A stretch of 64,000 nt of DNA from Bombus terrestris. Lineage: Eukaryota > Arthropoda > Insecta > Hymenoptera > Apidae. The stretch covers positions 62,001 to 126,000 of the forward strand of contig NW_025963610.1 in assembly GCF_910591885.1 (NCBI RefSeq), read 5' to 3'. Positions within the stretch are counted from its first letter, which is position 1; each line of letters opens with the position of its first letter. The notes beneath the pieces were generated by a model, which had not been told where the DNA came from, did no database searches, and saw only the letters and a list, made by a program, of their open reading frames with translations. Made by a program: the position numbers and the translations under genes. Below are positions 62,851 through 64,000 of the stretch, piece by piece.

Positions 62851-64000
62851 GTCCCACGTTGTCCCACGTTGTCCCACGTTGTCCCACGTTGTCCCACGTT
62901 GCCCCACGTTGTCCCACGTTGTCCCACGTTGTCCCACGGTGTCCCACGTTGTCCCACGTTGTCCCACGGTGTCCAACGATGTCCAACGGTGTCCCACGTT
63001 GTCCCACGTTGTCCCACGTTGTCCCACGGTGTCCAACGATGTCCAACGGTGTCCCACGTTGTCCAACGGTGTCCCACGTTGTCCCACGTTGTCCCACGGT
63101 GTCCAACGATGTCCAACGGTGTCCCACGTTGTCCAACGGTGTCCCACGTTGTCCCACGTTGTCCCACGTTGTCCCACGTTGTCCCACGATGTCCCACGTT
63201 GTCCCACGTTGTCCCACGTTGTCCCACGGTGTCCAACGATGTCCAACGGTGTCCAACGGTGTCCCACGGTGTCCAACGGTGCCCCACGTTGTCCCACGTT
63301 GTCCCACGTTGTCCCACGTTGTCCCACGTTGTCCCACGTTGTCCCACGTTGTCCAACGATGTCCAACGGTGTCCCACGTTGTCCCACGTTGTCCCACGTT
63401 GTCCCACGTTGTCCCACGTTGTCCCACGTTGTCCCACGTTGTCCCACGTTGTCCCACGTTGTCCCACGTTGTCCCACGTTGTCCCACGGTGTCCAACGAT
63501 GTCCAACGATGTCCAACGGTGTCCCACGATGTCCAACGATGTCCAACGATGTCCAACGGTGTCCAACGGTTTCCCACGTTGTCCCACGTTGTCCCACGTT
63601 GTCCCACGTTGTCCCACGGTGTCCAACGATGTCCCACGTTGTCCCACGTTGTCCAACGGTGTCCCACGTTGTCCCACGTTGTCCCACGTTGTCCCACGTT
63701 GTCCCACGTTGTCCCACGGTGTCCAACGATGTCCAACGGTGTCCAACGGTGTCCCACGGTGTCCAACGGTGTCCCACGTTGTCCCACGTTGTCCCGCGTT
63801 GTCCCACGTTGTCCCACGGTGTCCAACGATGTCCAACGGTGTCCCACGTTGTCCCACGATGTCCCACGTTGTCCCACGTTGTCCCACGTTGTCCCAAGTT
63901 GTCCCGCGTTGTCCCACGTTGTCCCACGTTGTCCCACGTTGTCCCACGTTGTCCCACGTTGTCCCACGTTGTCCCACGGTGTCCAAGGATGTCCAACGGT

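Larger units (their letters stand above)
55821..64000. repeat. Decamer satellite array, domain C
   Basis: About 820 units continue in the same orientation to the window edge. The domain A marker GCGATGTCCA reappears (56818, 57798, 58338, 59488, 61708), ACGTTTTCCC appears at 57828, and domain B markers such as CCGATGTCCA and TCCTACG stop. Private variants are AAGTTGTCCC (52228 once, then 59058, 60278 and later), GCGTTGTCCC and CAAGGATG. One register slip lies at 61847-61855. The left boundary is approximate. It holds no gene. Confidence 0.85.

Noticed and set aside
1..64000. Canonical insect telomere repeat
   Set aside because: No TTAGG or CCTAA tandem is present. The decamer could at most be a divergent telomere-like motif, treated as a hypothesis among the findings.
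1..64000. Array is purely an assembly artefact
   Set aside because: Structured variants, subfamily domains and a clean LTR insertion in register argue for real sequence, although local duplications such as 19611-23660 could still be over- or under-collapsed and need read support.

Overview
This window is almost entirely one satellite DNA: about 6,300 head-to-tail copies of a 10-bp unit (canonical plus-strand form ACGTTGTCCC) at 1-25693 and 26626-64000. It is interrupted once, by a 932-bp unique segment at 25694-26625. The array runs off both window edges, so the true block is longer. I find no credible protein-coding gene, tRNA or rRNA and no CRISPR array. The sequence looks like eukaryotic constitutive heterochromatin (pericentromeric, subtelomeric or similar). 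The inserted LTR has an insect-like core promoter (TATA plus a TCAGT initiator) and every satellite unit keeps its CpG. This suggests, weakly, an arthropod with low germline methylation, such as a hymenopteran; the lineage is inference only.

Layout. (1) Domain A, 1-25693: decamer array marked by the variants GCGATGTCCA and ACGTTTTCCC, with long runs of identical units and nested segmental duplications (offsets about 1.5, 2.07, 2.88, 8.38 and 16.57 kb). (2) 25694-26625: a probable solo LTR of a retrotransposon, starting TGT and ending ACA, flanked by a perfect 5-bp target-site duplication AACGG. Excising it with one AACGG copy restores the 10-bp register exactly. (3) Domain B, about 26626-55820: the same decamer with different marker variants (CCGATGTCCA, ACGTTGTCCT followed by ACG, ACGGTATCCA, ACGAAGTCCC) and its own duplications (offsets about 0.76, 1.95, 2.15, 3.05 and 9.5 kb). 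(4) Domain C, about 55821-64000: domain A markers reappear, mixed with private variants such as AAGTTGTCCC.

Two properties stand out. The register is kept almost perfectly: in about 63 kb I find only two single-base deletions (9-bp units near 9621 and 61847), although unit counts vary freely. And because 10 is not a multiple of 3 and the decamer yields no stop in any frame, all six frames are open for kilobases. The three forward frames encode the same decapeptide repeat, and the three reverse frames encode another. The resulting giant ORFs (up to about 8,600 codons) are by-products of the repeat and are not annotated as genes.

The most interesting material is the structure of the satellite itself: period at the DNA helical repeat, a GGG run every 10 bases on the minus strand, fixed strand asymmetry, subfamily domains whose boundary coincides with the LTR insertion, and duplications at many scales.
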